DNA of 64,000 nucleotides from Bacteroidia bacterium (GTDB lineage Bacteria; Bacteroidota; Bacteroidia; UKL13-3), in contig JALONK010000011.1 in assembly GCA_025454975.1 (NCBI GenBank), forward strand, positions 1 to 64,000, given 5' to 3'. The translations under genes were made by a program, and so were the position numbers. This document shows, piece after piece, positions 29,157 through 38,574 of this stretch (the first letter of the stretch is position 1; every line of letters starts with the position of its first letter). Below the pieces are notes generated by a model. It saw nothing but the letters and a program-made list of their open reading frames with translations, ran no database searches and had not been told where the DNA came from.

Positions 29157-32100
29157 TTATTCAATTAAAACTTTACGAGTTCCAATAACTGTGTTCTGTT
29201 GTTCAACACTTACAAAATATACTCCTGATTGTTGTATAGATTGCTGCATGTTAACAGGAATAACATTAATTCCATTTATGGTCGTGCTCATTTGAGTATA
29301 TACAACCCTTCCAAGAATATCTAATACTTTTATGGTAATCTCGGATGATTTTTTAGTTGTAAACGAAAGCTCAAAACGACCATTGTTTGGATTTGGTAAA
29401 AGCATAATTCCATTCGGATTTAAATCAACCGTTTTTGATAATGCAGTTGATTGAGGAATAAATGCTACGTTTCCTACCGCAACTTCCATATTTTCCGGTG
29501 CTGTTGGTCCTTGATATCCTCTCGAGAACATGATCATTCTGATGTCATTTGGAACGAATGCAGCTTCAATAGAATCTGATTTGAAATCTGTGAACGGTAT
29601 CGTATAAACCATACCTGCCGAACTTAAGTCAACCGTGATATAATATTGCTGTCTCCATCTGCTTATACTATCTTTCGGTAAGGTAACCATTAACTTTCCA
29701 TTACCCCTTGCATAAAATGTAACATGAGAATAACTTCTTAAATCAGCTAATGTATTACCTTGACGTATACCTTTGAACAGCATCACATAATCGTCACTAA
29801 TTGCAGATACTGACGCATAACGATAAACAGAAAGTTCGTTAGTTCGATAAACCCTGCTTGGTTCGTTTGAAGTGGTGTAATTTGTAACCAAGGTATAGTT
29901 TCTGTCATAATCTAATCCCCAATTTCCATCTGCTAAGTAAACCACATCTTGAGTTTTTGCTCCTTCTAGCATGTTAATGCTGTATTCGTAGCCATCATTC
30001 ACCACAATCTCAACTTCCTTATCTGCTGTATTTTCAATTGTAACTGTTTGACTGCGCTGCAATAAATTTGCTTGCTCATGTAAACGTTCTTCAATTGCCA
30101 TTTCTGTTGTTATGGTAGAGCCTGTATTTCTAAAATGCAATACTAATTTACCTCCGCGACGATATCCTTTAGTAACATATAACTGAGGAATGGTTACTGT
30201 ATTTAACTGTGTAACGGGTTGGTTTACTTCAACCCTTTCAATAATATCACTCACCAACTTGTTTGTATAAGCAGGCTCTGTTGCCCAAACCTGAAAATTA
30301 TATAATGAATCATCTTCCATCATTTCAGCCAGCAACCAATTGGTTTGTAAATTATAACCGGCCCGATTCAGGTTTGAACTAATAACGAATGATGTTCCAA
30401 ATTCAAGATTCCCATTTTCCTGCTTTAATACATATCTGATAAATTTATAACCTCTAATGGTTACACTGTCTATTTGTATTAATTCACCTCCGCGTAAACG
30501 GTCGCAAATATATTTTGTATGGCTGTATGCCTTGTTCTTTGTTTTTATGCCTAATACAACAGCCTTAGCTTTATTATTTCTGGTATAGTCTACAGATAAT
30601 ACTTCTAGTGCAGAGGTAATATTTACCAAGTCAGTAGGTGAGGTTATTCTTGTTACATCACCTTGCTCTAGTGTTACCGGAAACATGTCTTGTAACGTGA
30701 GTACCCCTGTTTTATTTAAGTTACCCATATCATGTTGCACAAAAACCGGCGTTGATGAATAATCAATAGGTTTGTTCAAGCTGTTTTTTATTCTATTAAA
30801 CTCTCTTAAACCAACTAAACCTCCTAAACTTTCACTTTCAATGCCTCCACCGTTTCCTGATCCACAACTGTCGGAGGTTACTACTACCCAAGTTACAGCG
30901 GTATCTACGCAACCTTGAGGATTCGTAACTATTTGGCAAACAAAATAAGGACCTGCTGCTTGATACGTTTTAGTTGTATTCACTGTGGTTCCATACGTAC
31001 TGCCATCACCATACCTCCATTCGTAACTATAATTTTGTACTGGAGTTGTAGTAGTAAAAATGAAAAGATTGTTTTGCAGTGATTGCATGCTATCATTTAC
31101 GGTAAATCCAATAGTAGGGCGAGGAGCTACGGTTACTGTTTGTGTTGTGCTATCCATTCCACCTAAAGTGTTTACTCTATGTTTAACTGTGTAAGTGCCT
31201 ATGTGGTTATATATTTTCACAGGATTTGATACAGTTGAGGTTGTACCATCTCCGAAGTCCCAAAAATATGTTATCGGAGCTGTACCCGTAGCTGTTGATG
31301 TAAATTGAAACCTATTATCATTTATGCATTGTGTACTTTTATTTGTGGTGAAAGTGGCACTGGCCGGAGCCGCACATCCCGGAACGCTTGGCGAAAATAC
31401 TGCGTAATGCACCTCACCCCCCGAATGAAAAAATGATTGAGCAATAACTTGTCCTTCAATATTGGATTGATTTACTGTTTTTGTTACATCAGCAAATGGC
31501 GCAAATAGCGTTCCTTCTACTGTGCTGTTGCCTGCTATATTTAAGATTGTTGTGTTGTAGAAATTATAAATAATAAATGGACATTGTGAAAAACCTATTC
31601 CTGCTTGATTCCAAACATTCCAAGTAAAATTGCCGGGTGCATTTACATTAATTACTAATATTCTGTTAGCATTAGGATGTTGGTTGTAAGTTAATACTTG
31701 CACCCTGTTCATTTCAGCCCCATTTATGTTTAACACATTTATACCGTTGTTCAAATTAATTTTAACTTGGTTTGGTAAGTTGTTATTAGATATGGGTTGA
31801 CCATTAGGAGTAGTTAATTGTGCATTGTTATTGCAAACACTCATTCGTAATGAGTTTGTTTTTAAAATGGTGAATGCCTGACTAAATGAAATTAATCCGG
31901 ATTGAAATACAGGATTATTGGTAGCACTTACACCAAGATTAACAGCATTCGCCTGTAGCTGAATGTGAGGATTGCTGTTATAATTTGAGCCGTTTGTTAC
32001 CCTTATAGGTGATGCAGCTCCATTTAAATCTCGGTACCATACCCTTGACCCAGTGCTGTCACCAATTTTTATATAACTGTTTTGATTTAATTGAAGAGTG

Positions 32101-32387
32101 CCGGCTGAAAAATAATTAACCTTACCACCTACTAATAAACCAATCCTAACATTGCCCGACATAAAATTACCTGCATTATTTGTTGCTACTTGATATGAGC
32201 CATTAAGTATTAAATCACGGCCAATAGCAACCGGACCTTCTGTTTCATTCGTTGATAAGCGTGCATCTTTCTCAACAAATACGTTAAATCCTAACGCAGG
32301 GGCGGTCGGACTTTGAGAATATCCTTTAAAAGCAAGGGCAAGAAACAAAACAATAATGCAAACCCTTGGGGTAAGGTATGTTTTCAT
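29157..32387 (-). CDS. T9SS-secreted protein with choice-of-anchor A domain and PKD repeats
   Basis: 1,076 residues. Signal peptide 1-24 (ends FKGYS), then a choice-of-anchor A domain (about 32-335: LGFNVFVEKDARL, EGPVAIGRDLILNG, GGKVNYF), two PKD domains (about 345-420 with FWDFGDGTTS, and 425-505 with EWRYGDGSTYG), and about 450 residues without a clear family. The last part of that region (about 880-985) looks like a beta-sandwich module similar in style to CBM11/CIA30. A T9SS type A sorting domain closes it (LLPNPNNGRFELSF to the end). It is a cell-surface or secreted product, with no catalytic motif recognised. It lies 111 bases downstream of the EEP hydrolase gene. Confidence 0.88.
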   Translation of the reverse strand: MKTYLTPRVCIIVLFLALAFKGYSQSPTAPALGFNVFVEKDARLSTNETEGPVAIGRDLILNGSYQVATNNAGNFMSGNVRIGLLVGGKVNYFSAGTLQLNQNSYIKIGDSTGSRVWYRDLNGAASPIRVTNGSNYNSNPHIQLQANAVNLGVSATNNPVFQSGLISFSQAFTILKTNSLRMSVCNNNAQLTTPNGQPISNNNLPNQVKINLNNGINVLNINGAEMNRVQVLTYNQHPNANRILVINVNAPGNFTWNVWNQAGIGFSQCPFIIYNFYNTTILNIAGNSTVEGTLFAPFADVTKTVNQSNIEGQVIAQSFFHSGGEVHYAVFSPSVPGCAAPASATFTTNKSTQCINDNRFQFTSTATGTAPITYFWDFGDGTTSTVSNPVKIYNHIGTYTVKHRVNTLGGMDSTTQTVTVAPRPTIGFTVNDSMQSLQNNLFIFTTTTPVQNYSYEWRYGDGSTYGTTVNTTKTYQAAGPYFVCQIVTNPQGCVDTAVTWVVVTSDSCGSGNGGGIESESLGGLVGLREFNRIKNSLNKPIDYSSTPVFVQHDMGNLNKTGVLTLQDMFPVTLEQGDVTRITSPTDLVNITSALEVLSVDYTRNNKAKAVVLGIKTKNKAYSHTKYICDRLRGGELIQIDSVTIRGYKFIRYVLKQENGNLEFGTSFVISSNLNRAGYNLQTNWLLAEMMEDDSLYNFQVWATEPAYTNKLVSDIIERVEVNQPVTQLNTVTIPQLYVTKGYRRGGKLVLHFRNTGSTITTEMAIEERLHEQANLLQRSQTVTIENTADKEVEIVVNDGYEYSINMLEGAKTQDVVYLADGNWGLDYDRNYTLVTNYTTSNEPSRVYRTNELSVYRYASVSAISDDYVMLFKGIRQGNTLADLRSYSHVTFYARGNGKLMVTLPKDSISRWRQQYYITVDLSSAGMVYTIPFTDFKSDSIEAAFVPNDIRMIMFSRGYQGPTAPENMEVAVGNVAFIPQSTALSKTVDLNPNGIMLLPNPNNGRFELSFTTKKSSEITIKVLDILGRVVYTQMSTTINGINVIPVNMQQSIQQSGVYFVSVEQQNTVIGTRKVLIE

Positions 32388-32449
32388 AAGTTAAAAAATT
32401 TAAGGAAAATAAAGTTTTGTTTATAATCAAGCCATCAAATATGATAATC

Positions 32450-32503
32450 AATAAGTTTACAGTTTAAAATGCTGTATAGATGGTTTAAAACGCTAAACTT
32501 ATT
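32450..32503. repeat. Long AT-rich imperfect inverted repeat at the end of the EEP hydrolase gene
   Basis: AATAAGTTT (32450-32458) pairs with AAACTTATT (32495-32503), and an inner arm GTTTAAA pairs with TTTAAAAC with one bulge. The right arm covers the stop codon of the minus-strand gene at 32499. It may serve as a weak terminator or RNA-stability hairpin; the stem is almost free of G-C and no U-tract follows. Confidence 0.35.
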
Positions 32504-33584
32504 TCGTTTTTATCATACAACTTACCAGTTTATGGTCGCTGAAATCAAAAGCCTTAGCATAGTAATTATAGAATTCAAATTGTTGATGCCCAAAAATATA
32601 ATCTATCCTAAAACTTGGCATTCGTCCAACATAGGTTCTTCCTAATCCACTTCCTGCCTCTATAAATGCATCCTTCATTTCACCCTTTATTGTTCGATAG
32701 GCATATGAAAGCGGTGAATCGTTGAAATCACCACAAACAATTATTTTATATGGACATTGAGCGATGAAGTCAGAAATGCTATCTGTTTGTTTGGCACGCA
32801 ACAGGTAGGCATATTTCATTTTTGAAATGATGTTTTTGTAAACATCAACCTCCTCAGGATTTTGGTTTACCTTTAATTGTTCAACAGCTTGGTAATCTCT
32901 TTTTTCAAATTTAATAGATTGTAAATGGGTGTTGATAACCCTTATGGTGTCACCGTCAAATAATATATCTGCAAAAATGGTGTAATTATAGCTTTCCGGA
33001 TTTTTTTCAATAACGCCTTTGTTAATGATGGGATACTTGCTCAAAATTCCCATATTATCACAATACCATTTGTCGCCCTTCACTTTAATATTCGCTTTAT
33101 GAAAAGATATAAATTTTTTCTTGAAGGATTGATGAAGAGTGCTATTCTTATCATCTGTATTCACAAACATTTCTTGCATACAAATAACATCAGCATCCAG
33201 CTTATTTAACTTTTCGGCAAATAGTTCCTCCTCTTGAGATGCTACATTATCCATAATGCCAAAGTAACGTGCATTAAAGCTTATAACTGACAAGGAATGT
33301 GGCTTTCTTTCCGGCGATTTTTTTGCGTTTAATTGAACAAATTCGGTGATGTGCGACCATCCAATTACAATAGCTGCCAATGAAAACAAAAAGCGCATAT
33401 TAAAAAAGGCCAACCAGTAAATTATAAATATAAAATTGATGATAAGCAGTAATGGAAAAGTAAGCCCTAAGAATGCAAATGGCCAAAACAAATCCGGGCT
33501 GATAAATGGAGCTAAATATGAAGCCAATAAGGCTAAAATAAATATACTGTTGATTAAAAAAACAATTCGGTTTACAATAAACAT
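32499..33584 (-). CDS. Membrane-anchored endonuclease/exonuclease/phosphatase family protein
   Basis: 361 residues. Two or three N-terminal membrane segments (about 1-85) are followed by a complete EEP fold: VISFNARYFG (about 101-110), DVICMQEMF with the metal-binding Glu, VINTHLQS, VCGDFNDSPLS with the catalytic Asp and Asn, RIDYIFGHQQF and the final FSDHKLV with catalytic His. The family includes nucleases, inositol phosphatases and sphingomyelinases; this membrane-anchored type is common in Bacteroidota, substrate unknown. It starts 2 bases after the stop of the upstream rhomboid gene, so all three genes form an operon. Confidence 0.9.
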   Translation of the reverse strand: MFIVNRIVFLINSIFILALLASYLAPFISPDLFWPFAFLGLTFPLLLIINFIFIIYWLAFFNMRFLFSLAAIVIGWSHITEFVQLNAKKSPERKPHSLSVISFNARYFGIMDNVASQEEELFAEKLNKLDADVICMQEMFVNTDDKNSTLHQSFKKKFISFHKANIKVKGDKWYCDNMGILSKYPIINKGVIEKNPESYNYTIFADILFDGDTIRVINTHLQSIKFEKRDYQAVEQLKVNQNPEEVDVYKNIISKMKYAYLLRAKQTDSISDFIAQCPYKIIVCGDFNDSPLSYAYRTIKGEMKDAFIEAGSGLGRTYVGRMPSFRIDYIFGHQQFEFYNYYAKAFDFSDHKLVSCMIKTK

Positions 33585-33586
33585 GG

Positions 33587-34450
33587 CTAGTCTTTACTTG
33601 CTTTAAACAAGATGTTTTTTTCTTTTACGGTTAAACTATCATATCCTGATTGGGTAATTTTATCTAGGATTTTATTTATTTCTTCTTCGCTAGGTTTGTT
33701 TGTTGTATTCGAGCTTCCACTACCTTTATGTATTACTTTTAAGTTACTTTTTTTACTGAACATGGATGTTAGCTTAGTAAATTGCGGATTTATATTAATA
33801 TTTTTATATAACGATCTGATGTAAAATAAACCAAACATTCCACCTGCAATATGAGCAATATGCCCGCCACTATTTCCTGTTGGGATAGAAATAAGATCAA
33901 TTATAATAATAACTAATGCCAACCATTTTAGCTTAACATTTCCTATTAATAATAATTGTATTTCATAATTAGGTAATAAAGTAGCAGTAGCAACAATAAC
34001 ACTTAAAACACCAGCAGAAGCACCAACAGCGCTAGATGTTAGCCGAATGGTTTCAAAAACAGGAAATATATTGTAGGATAACATATAAAATAATCCACCA
34101 AAAATACCTCCCAGCACATAAGCATAAATAACGCGTTTGCTTCCTAAATATTCATGTAAAATATTGCCAATCCAATAAAACCATAACATGTTAAATAGCA
34201 AATGAAAGAATCCACTATGCATAAACATGTATGTAATAATACTCCACGGTTTAGTGATAAAAACCTTTAATGTTGCCGGTAGCGTAAACCAATAACTTAT
34301 TTGGTCGGCAATATTCGTGATATTTAATAAAAATGAAACAACACCAAGTAATGCAAAAAACAAATACACTAATACATTTATACCAATAATTTTATTTACT
34401 GCATTACTGCTGTACAAATAGTTTTGCTTAAATTCTTGAAATAGGTTCAT
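33587..34450 (-). CDS. Rhomboid family intramembrane serine protease
   Basis: 287 residues with six membrane helices. Visible rhomboid features: HSGFFHLLFNMLWFYW (L1/TM2 motif), GASAGVLSVI with the catalytic Ser in GxSx, and GGHIAHIAGGMFG with the catalytic His. The C-terminal soluble tail (about 225-287, ILDKI..GYDSLT..EK..L) is of the DUF6576 type often found on Bacteroidota rhomboids. These enzymes cut membrane proteins inside the lipid bilayer. The gene is 13 bases downstream of a second rhomboid gene and 2 bases upstream of the EEP hydrolase. Confidence 0.92.
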   Translation of the reverse strand: MNLFQEFKQNYLYSSNAVNKIIGINVLVYLFFALLGVVSFLLNITNIADQISYWFTLPATLKVFITKPWSIITYMFMHSGFFHLLFNMLWFYWIGNILHEYLGSKRVIYAYVLGGIFGGLFYMLSYNIFPVFETIRLTSSAVGASAGVLSVIVATATLLPNYEIQLLLIGNVKLKWLALVIIIIDLISIPTGNSGGHIAHIAGGMFGLFYIRSLYKNININPQFTKLTSMFSKKSNLKVIHKGSGSSNTTNKPSEEEINKILDKITQSGYDSLTVKEKNILFKASKD

Positions 34451-34463
34451 ATGTAAATAATAT

Positions 34464-35297
34464 TTAATAAAACGTATTTCTATTTGTTTTATTCCAAAAT
34501 TTAATCAGAAAAAAACCAAACAACATTCCGCCAAGATGTGCAAAGTGGGCTACATTATCAGCCGGGTTATTTGAAACACCCAAATATAATTCAATTGCCC
34601 CGTATAATAATACAAAGTACTTGGCCTTAATGGGGAATGGAATAAACAATAAGAACAACACGGTATTTGGAAATAACATACCGAATCCTAATAATAAACC
34701 AAATACGGCACCGCTGGCACCAACTGTTGGTTGGTTCATTTTCCCCTGCAAGATGGCTTCGGCTATTTCTATACTGTAACGTATAAAATTAAAATTACTT
34801 TGGTCCTGACTCCATGCTTTCAAAAATTGGCCGAACTGCTCATTGTTAATCAACCTCGAGTCAATAGATTGAATAGAATTAAAAGTCTGAAAACTTGGCT
34901 GAGATATGTAACTATTTATTACCTCTTTTATTTGCATGATTTCATAGGCATTAAAGCCAATATGTATTGCTGCCGCTCCTAAGCCCGTGGTAAAATAAAA
35001 TATAAAAAAGCGTTTAGGGCCCCAATAATTTTCTAATACACTACCAAACATCCATAAGCTGAACATATTAAAAATTAAATGTGTCCATCCGGCATGCATA
35101 AACAAGTGCGTAATTAGTTGATAGGGTCTGAAATAACTTGATTCAGGATAGAACAAGGCTAATTTTTCGGTAAGTGAAATGCCGAACCTATCATTTAAAA
35201 CCAAGGTTATAAAGAACAATAAACCATTGATGATGATTATATTTTTCACAACCGGAGGAAGTATATTAAAGCCAACGGGCCTGAATTGATTTTGCAT
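34464..35297 (-). CDS. Rhomboid family intramembrane serine protease with inserted loop
   Basis: 277 residues. HAGWTHLIFNMFSLWMFG is the L1/TM2 motif, VGASGAVFGLLLGFG holds the catalytic Ser in GASG, and NVAHFAHLGGMLFGF holds the catalytic His. Compared with the neighbouring paralogue it has about 65 extra residues between two helices (about 124-190, QIKEVINSYISQ onward), polar and helix-forming, before the catalytic Ser helix. It lacks the C-terminal DUF6576-like tail. First gene of the rhomboid-rhomboid-EEP operon, downstream of the rpoD terminator and therefore probably separately transcribed. Confidence 0.92.
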   Translation of the reverse strand: MQNQFRPVGFNILPPVVKNIIIINGLLFFITLVLNDRFGISLTEKLALFYPESSYFRPYQLITHLFMHAGWTHLIFNMFSLWMFGSVLENYWGPKRFFIFYFTTGLGAAAIHIGFNAYEIMQIKEVINSYISQPSFQTFNSIQSIDSRLINNEQFGQFLKAWSQDQSNFNFIRYSIEIAEAILQGKMNQPTVGASGAVFGLLLGFGMLFPNTVLFLLFIPFPIKAKYFVLLYGAIELYLGVSNNPADNVAHFAHLGGMLFGFFLIKFWNKTNRNTFY

Positions 35298-35348
35298 ACC
35301 TTAATTTAACAAAAAACGAACCTATTTGATTACAAACTTTTGAAAATA

Positions 35349-35382
35349 AAAAACATCTGTCAAGTGAACCGACAGATGTTTT
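35349..35382 (-). terminator. Terminator of the primary sigma factor gene
   Basis: A perfect 12-bp stem, AAAACATCTGTC with GACAGATGTTTT, lies just after the rpoD stop at 35407. On the minus strand it runs into TTATTTTC. Confidence 0.85.
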
Positions 35383-35406
35383 AAATGCAGACATAACGAC
35401 CGCAGT

Positions 35407-36270
35407 TTACCCTAAATAAGCCTTAAGTATTTTACTTTTACTTGATTTACGCAAACGGCGCAGTGCTTTTTCTTTTATTTGGCGAACACGTTCACGCGTT
35501 AGTCCAATTTTTTCACTAATGTCTTCTAAGGTGTGAGCCGGACCACCATCTAACCCATAATAATATTTTAGTACATCTCGCTCTTTTTCGCTTAATGTAG
35601 ATATTACACGGTTGATTTCTTTTTGTAATGATTCGTTGATTAACTGTACATCCGGACGTGGCTCATCATTGTTGTCTAAAATACCTAATAAAGTATTGTC
35701 TTCTCCTTCTGTTAATGGAGCATCAATTGATAAGTGTCTTCCGGTTGAACGTAAAGCATTCTCTACCTCTTGAAGTGGAAGGTCCATTTCAACAGCAATT
35801 TCTTCAACAGTTGGCTCACGCTCTAAACGTTGCTCCAACTTTGCTGCAACACTTCCAATCCTACCAATAGAGCCTACTTTATTTAAAGGTAAACGAACAA
35901 TTCTTGATTGGTCGGCTAAAGCCTGTAAAATTGATTGGCGAATCCACCAAACCGCATACGATATAAATTTGAAACCCCTTGTTTCATCGAAGCGTTTGGC
36001 AGCTTTAATAAGTCCTAAGTTTCCTTCGTTGATTAAGTCTCCTAACGTTAATCCCTGGTTTTGATATTGTTTAGATACCGATACCACAAAACGAAGATTT
36101 GCATTTACCAAACGCTCTAACGCTACCTGATCTCCTTCGCGGATTCTGCGTGCAAGTTCCACTTCCTCTTGGGCGTCTATCATTGGAACCTTGCTGATTT
36201 CGTTCAGATACTTGTCTAGCGATTTACTCTCACGATTGGTAAATTGTTTACTTATTTTTAATTGTCTCAT
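35407..36270 (-). CDS. rpoD: Primary RNA polymerase sigma factor (sigma-70/SigA type)
   Basis: 287 residues, the short form usual in Bacteroidota, with no region 1.1. Region 1.2 is [20 protein letters not shown] (about 18-37); region 2 has [20 protein letters not shown], the [18 protein letters not shown] core helix and [10 protein letters not shown] for -10 melting; region 3 follows; region 4 ends with the helix-turn-helix [20 protein letters not shown]. It directs transcription of housekeeping genes, in this phylum from TTG/TAnnTTTG promoters. It has its own terminator and a candidate promoter of the same type upstream. Confidence 0.96.
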   Translation of the reverse strand: MRQLKISKQFTNRESKSLDKYLNEISKVPMIDAQEEVELARRIREGDQVALERLVNANLRFVVSVSKQYQNQGLTLGDLINEGNLGLIKAAKRFDETRGFKFISYAVWWIRQSILQALADQSRIVRLPLNKVGSIGRIGSVAAKLEQRLEREPTVEEIAVEMDLPLQEVENALRSTGRHLSIDAPLTEGEDNTLLGILDNNDEPRPDVQLINESLQKEINRVISTLSEKERDVLKYYYGLDGGPAHTLEDISEKIGLTRERVRQIKEKALRRLRKSSKSKILKAYLG

Positions 36271-36315
36271 TGCGGGATGTTACTCCTTTACTTTTTAGAA
36301 GATGGCAAATTTCGT

Positions 36316-36345
36316 GAAATATAAATGATTTATCATGATTATCAA
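36316..36345 (-). promoter_or_regulatory. Candidate promoter of rpoD
   Basis: On the minus strand, TTG (36345-36343) is followed after 19 bases by TATATTTC (36323-36316), a 7-of-8 match to TAnnTTTG. The spacing is as expected for the Bacteroidota -33/-7 pair. It would leave a 5' leader of about 40 bases before the ATG at 36270. Confidence 0.42.
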
Positions 36346-36488
36346 CAAATTTTTTCACGATTTAGATTTTGACTACAGGTAAATTTTATTATTGAATTTA
36401 TTTTACTGAAAATCAATTTCGTAATAAATTAATACTGTAATTTAACAATCGGTTTAACACCTTTGTAATTATTCAAGTGATAAAAATC

Positions 36489-37856
36489 ATGCTAAGGTTT
36501 ATTCTTCTTTTTTGTTTTCAAATACTTTTTATTCGGGTTGTATTCGCTCAAAAACCTGAACTCACAGCCGGTCCAATGCCCGGTTATATCGAGCATAAAG
36601 AAACAGTAATCTGGTTGCAAACGAAAAATGCATCTTCTGTTAAACTAGTATATTGGCTACTGGCAGACAGTAATTCAACTCATAAACATTTATCACAAAC
36701 TAAATTAGTTAATCCTAATGTTACTAGTGAGCATCATTTTATCCTTACTCAATTGCATATGGGAGCCACATACGGTTATCGAATTGAACTTAATAAAAAA
36801 GCTATTTCTTTTCCTTATCCTTTAAGGTTTGCAACAAAGCCACTTTGGGAATGGCGAACCAATGCTCCTGATTTTACATTTATAACCGGTAGTTGTTTAT
36901 ACGTAAACGATTCAGCTTACGATCGCCCCGGAAAGCCTTATGGTCAACAATCAAATATTTTATCACAAATGGCTGATTATAAAGCTGCATTTATGTTGTG
37001 GCTTGGTGATAATGTTTATACCCGTGAAGCTGATTACGGCAGTGAAAGTGGTTTGGCGTATCGCTATTTTCATACCCGATCTTATAAACCCCTTCAGCCT
37101 TTACTCGCCTCAAAAAATCATTATGCAATTTGGGATGATCATGATTATGGTAGTAATGATGCATGTTTGTCGTATCCATTAAAATACTCGACCCTTAACT
37201 TGTTTAAATCATATTGGGCTAACAAAACTTATGGCAATGGAAAAGAAGGAATTTATTCGCAGTTTTCTTTTGCCGATGCCGACTTTTTTTTGTTAGATGA
37301 TCGTTTCTTTCGTGATTATCAGTTTTTAAATGATTCGTTGTTCCCGGATAAAACCCAATTAGGGGAAGAACAGTTTAGATGGCTATGCAATGCATTATCG
37401 TACAGTAGGGCTACTTTTAAATTTATTGCCATAGGCGGACAGTTTTTAAATGAATATACAGATAAAGAAAGCTATAACTTTTATAAAAAGGAACGTGAAC
37501 GAATATTAAACTTTATAACCAAACAAAAAGTTAGCGGAGTGATTTTTTTAACAGGAGACAGGCATCATACCGAATTATTAAAAAACACGGCATTGGTTGC
37601 TGAATTAGGATATGCTCCTTATGATTTAACTAGCAGTGCTATAAGCAGTAAGGCGAGCGATATTTCAAAAAGTGCAGAATTTAAAAACCCAATGCGCGTA
37701 GATGGAACACTAGTAATGGAAAATAACTTTTGTGCATTGTCAATAACAGGGGCGAGAGGAAAACGATTGCTTACTATCACTTGTTTAAGTGCTGAGGGCA
37801 AAATACTTTGGGAGCAACAAATACCTGAATCAGCGCTAAAAGCAAGTCAACCTTAA
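36489..37856 (+). CDS. PhoD-like alkaline phosphatase family protein
   Basis: 455 residues from ATG 36489, which gives the signal peptide MLRFILLFCFQILFIRVVFA; a GTG four codons earlier is possible. An N-terminal FN3-like domain (about 25-115) precedes a metallophosphatase domain with ITGSCLYVND, MLWLGDNVYTREAD, AIWDDHDYGSND and FLTGDRHHTEL, the PhoD metal ligands. PhoD enzymes are calcium/iron-dependent exported phosphodiesterases or phosphomonoesterases used for phosphate supply. The stop codon overlaps that of convergent marC in a shared TTAA. Confidence 0.9.
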   Translation: MLRFILLFCFQILFIRVVFAQKPELTAGPMPGYIEHKETVIWLQTKNASSVKLVYWLLADSNSTHKHLSQTKLVNPNVTSEHHFILTQLHMGATYGYRIELNKKAISFPYPLRFATKPLWEWRTNAPDFTFITGSCLYVNDSAYDRPGKPYGQQSNILSQMADYKAAFMLWLGDNVYTREADYGSESGLAYRYFHTRSYKPLQPLLASKNHYAIWDDHDYGSNDACLSYPLKYSTLNLFKSYWANKTYGNGKEGIYSQFSFADADFFLLDDRFFRDYQFLNDSLFPDKTQLGEEQFRWLCNALSYSRATFKFIAIGGQFLNEYTDKESYNFYKKERERILNFITKQKVSGVIFLTGDRHHTELLKNTALVAELGYAPYDLTSSAISSKASDISKSAEFKNPMRVDGTLVMENNFCALSITGARGKRLLTITCLSAEGKILWEQQIPESALKASQP

Positions 37857-38419
37857 ATATTGGTTTTGAATAGTTTTTCAGCTATCGCCAATAATACGAT
37901 GCCGAAGAATTTTCGCACTAAGATTAATCCTGATTTACCCAACACCCGTTCAATGTGTTTGGTTGATTTTAAAACGGTGTAAACAATAACTAAATTTAAT
38001 ACTACCCCGATAAGAATGTTCTGGATCTGATAAACAGCCTTTAGTGAAATAATGGTAGTGAGTGTTCCACTTCCCGCAATAATGGGAAAAGCAATAGGTA
38101 TTATACTTCCTGATTTTTCATCAGGGTCGGTTCTGAAAATATCAATACCTAAAATCATTTCTAATGCAATGATAAAAATGACAATTGAACCTGCTACCGC
38201 AAATGACGACACATCAATCCCAAATAAGTTTAAAAGGTTTTCGCCTATGAAAAGGAATATCACCATTAAAAAGCCCGCTGCCAATGTTGCTTTTTCTGAT
38301 TCAATATGTTTAACTTTTTGCCTTATTGATAAGATTATCGGAATAGCACCCAGTATATCAATCATGGCAAATAAGGTTAGAGTGCTGGTAATAATTTCTT
38401 GAAAAGAAAACAAGTTCAT
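37853..38419 (-). CDS. MarC family integral membrane protein
   Basis: 188 residues with six hydrophobic helices. The MarC/UPF0056 features are the N-terminal FAMIDILGAIPIILSI, GENLLNLFGIDVSSFAVAGS, and IPIAFPIIAGSGTLTT (a conserved P...P...GPG-like stretch, here AGSG). Its function is unknown; despite the name, E. coli MarC was shown not to take part in multiple antibiotic resistance. It is monocistronic as far as the sequence shows. A TAACTTTG promoter box lies 4 bases before the ATG. Confidence 0.9.
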   Translation of the reverse strand: MNLFSFQEIITSTLTLFAMIDILGAIPIILSIRQKVKHIESEKATLAAGFLMVIFLFIGENLLNLFGIDVSSFAVAGSIVIFIIALEMILGIDIFRTDPDEKSGSIIPIAFPIIAGSGTLTTIISLKAVYQIQNILIGVVLNLVIVYTVLKSTKHIERVLGKSGLILVRKFFGIVLLAIAEKLFKTNI

Positions 38420-38423
38420 GCCA

Positions 38424-38449
38424 CAAAGTTACTACTTCATCGCTTACAA
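38424..38449 (-). promoter_or_regulatory. Candidate promoter of the marC family gene
   Basis: On the minus strand TAACTTTG (38431-38424) is an exact TAnnTTTG match, with TTG at 38449-38447, 15 bases upstream and shorter than the usual 19-21. It lies only 4 bases before the start codon, so the transcript may be leaderless. Confidence 0.42.
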
Positions 38450-38574
38450 CTTGAAATAACTTATGGTTAACTCTACATAATGTTTAACTATCATATAATA
38501 ATTGATTTCCTAAAGAATATTTGCGTAAACGATTGTTTGCACATAGATTTACAACAAATTTAATAATTGACGTT

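Noticed and set aside
38521-38574. Longer FabG starting at 38521
   Set aside because: The 18 extra residues have no FabG similarity and start at a TTG; the standard FabG N-terminus begins at the ATG at 38575.
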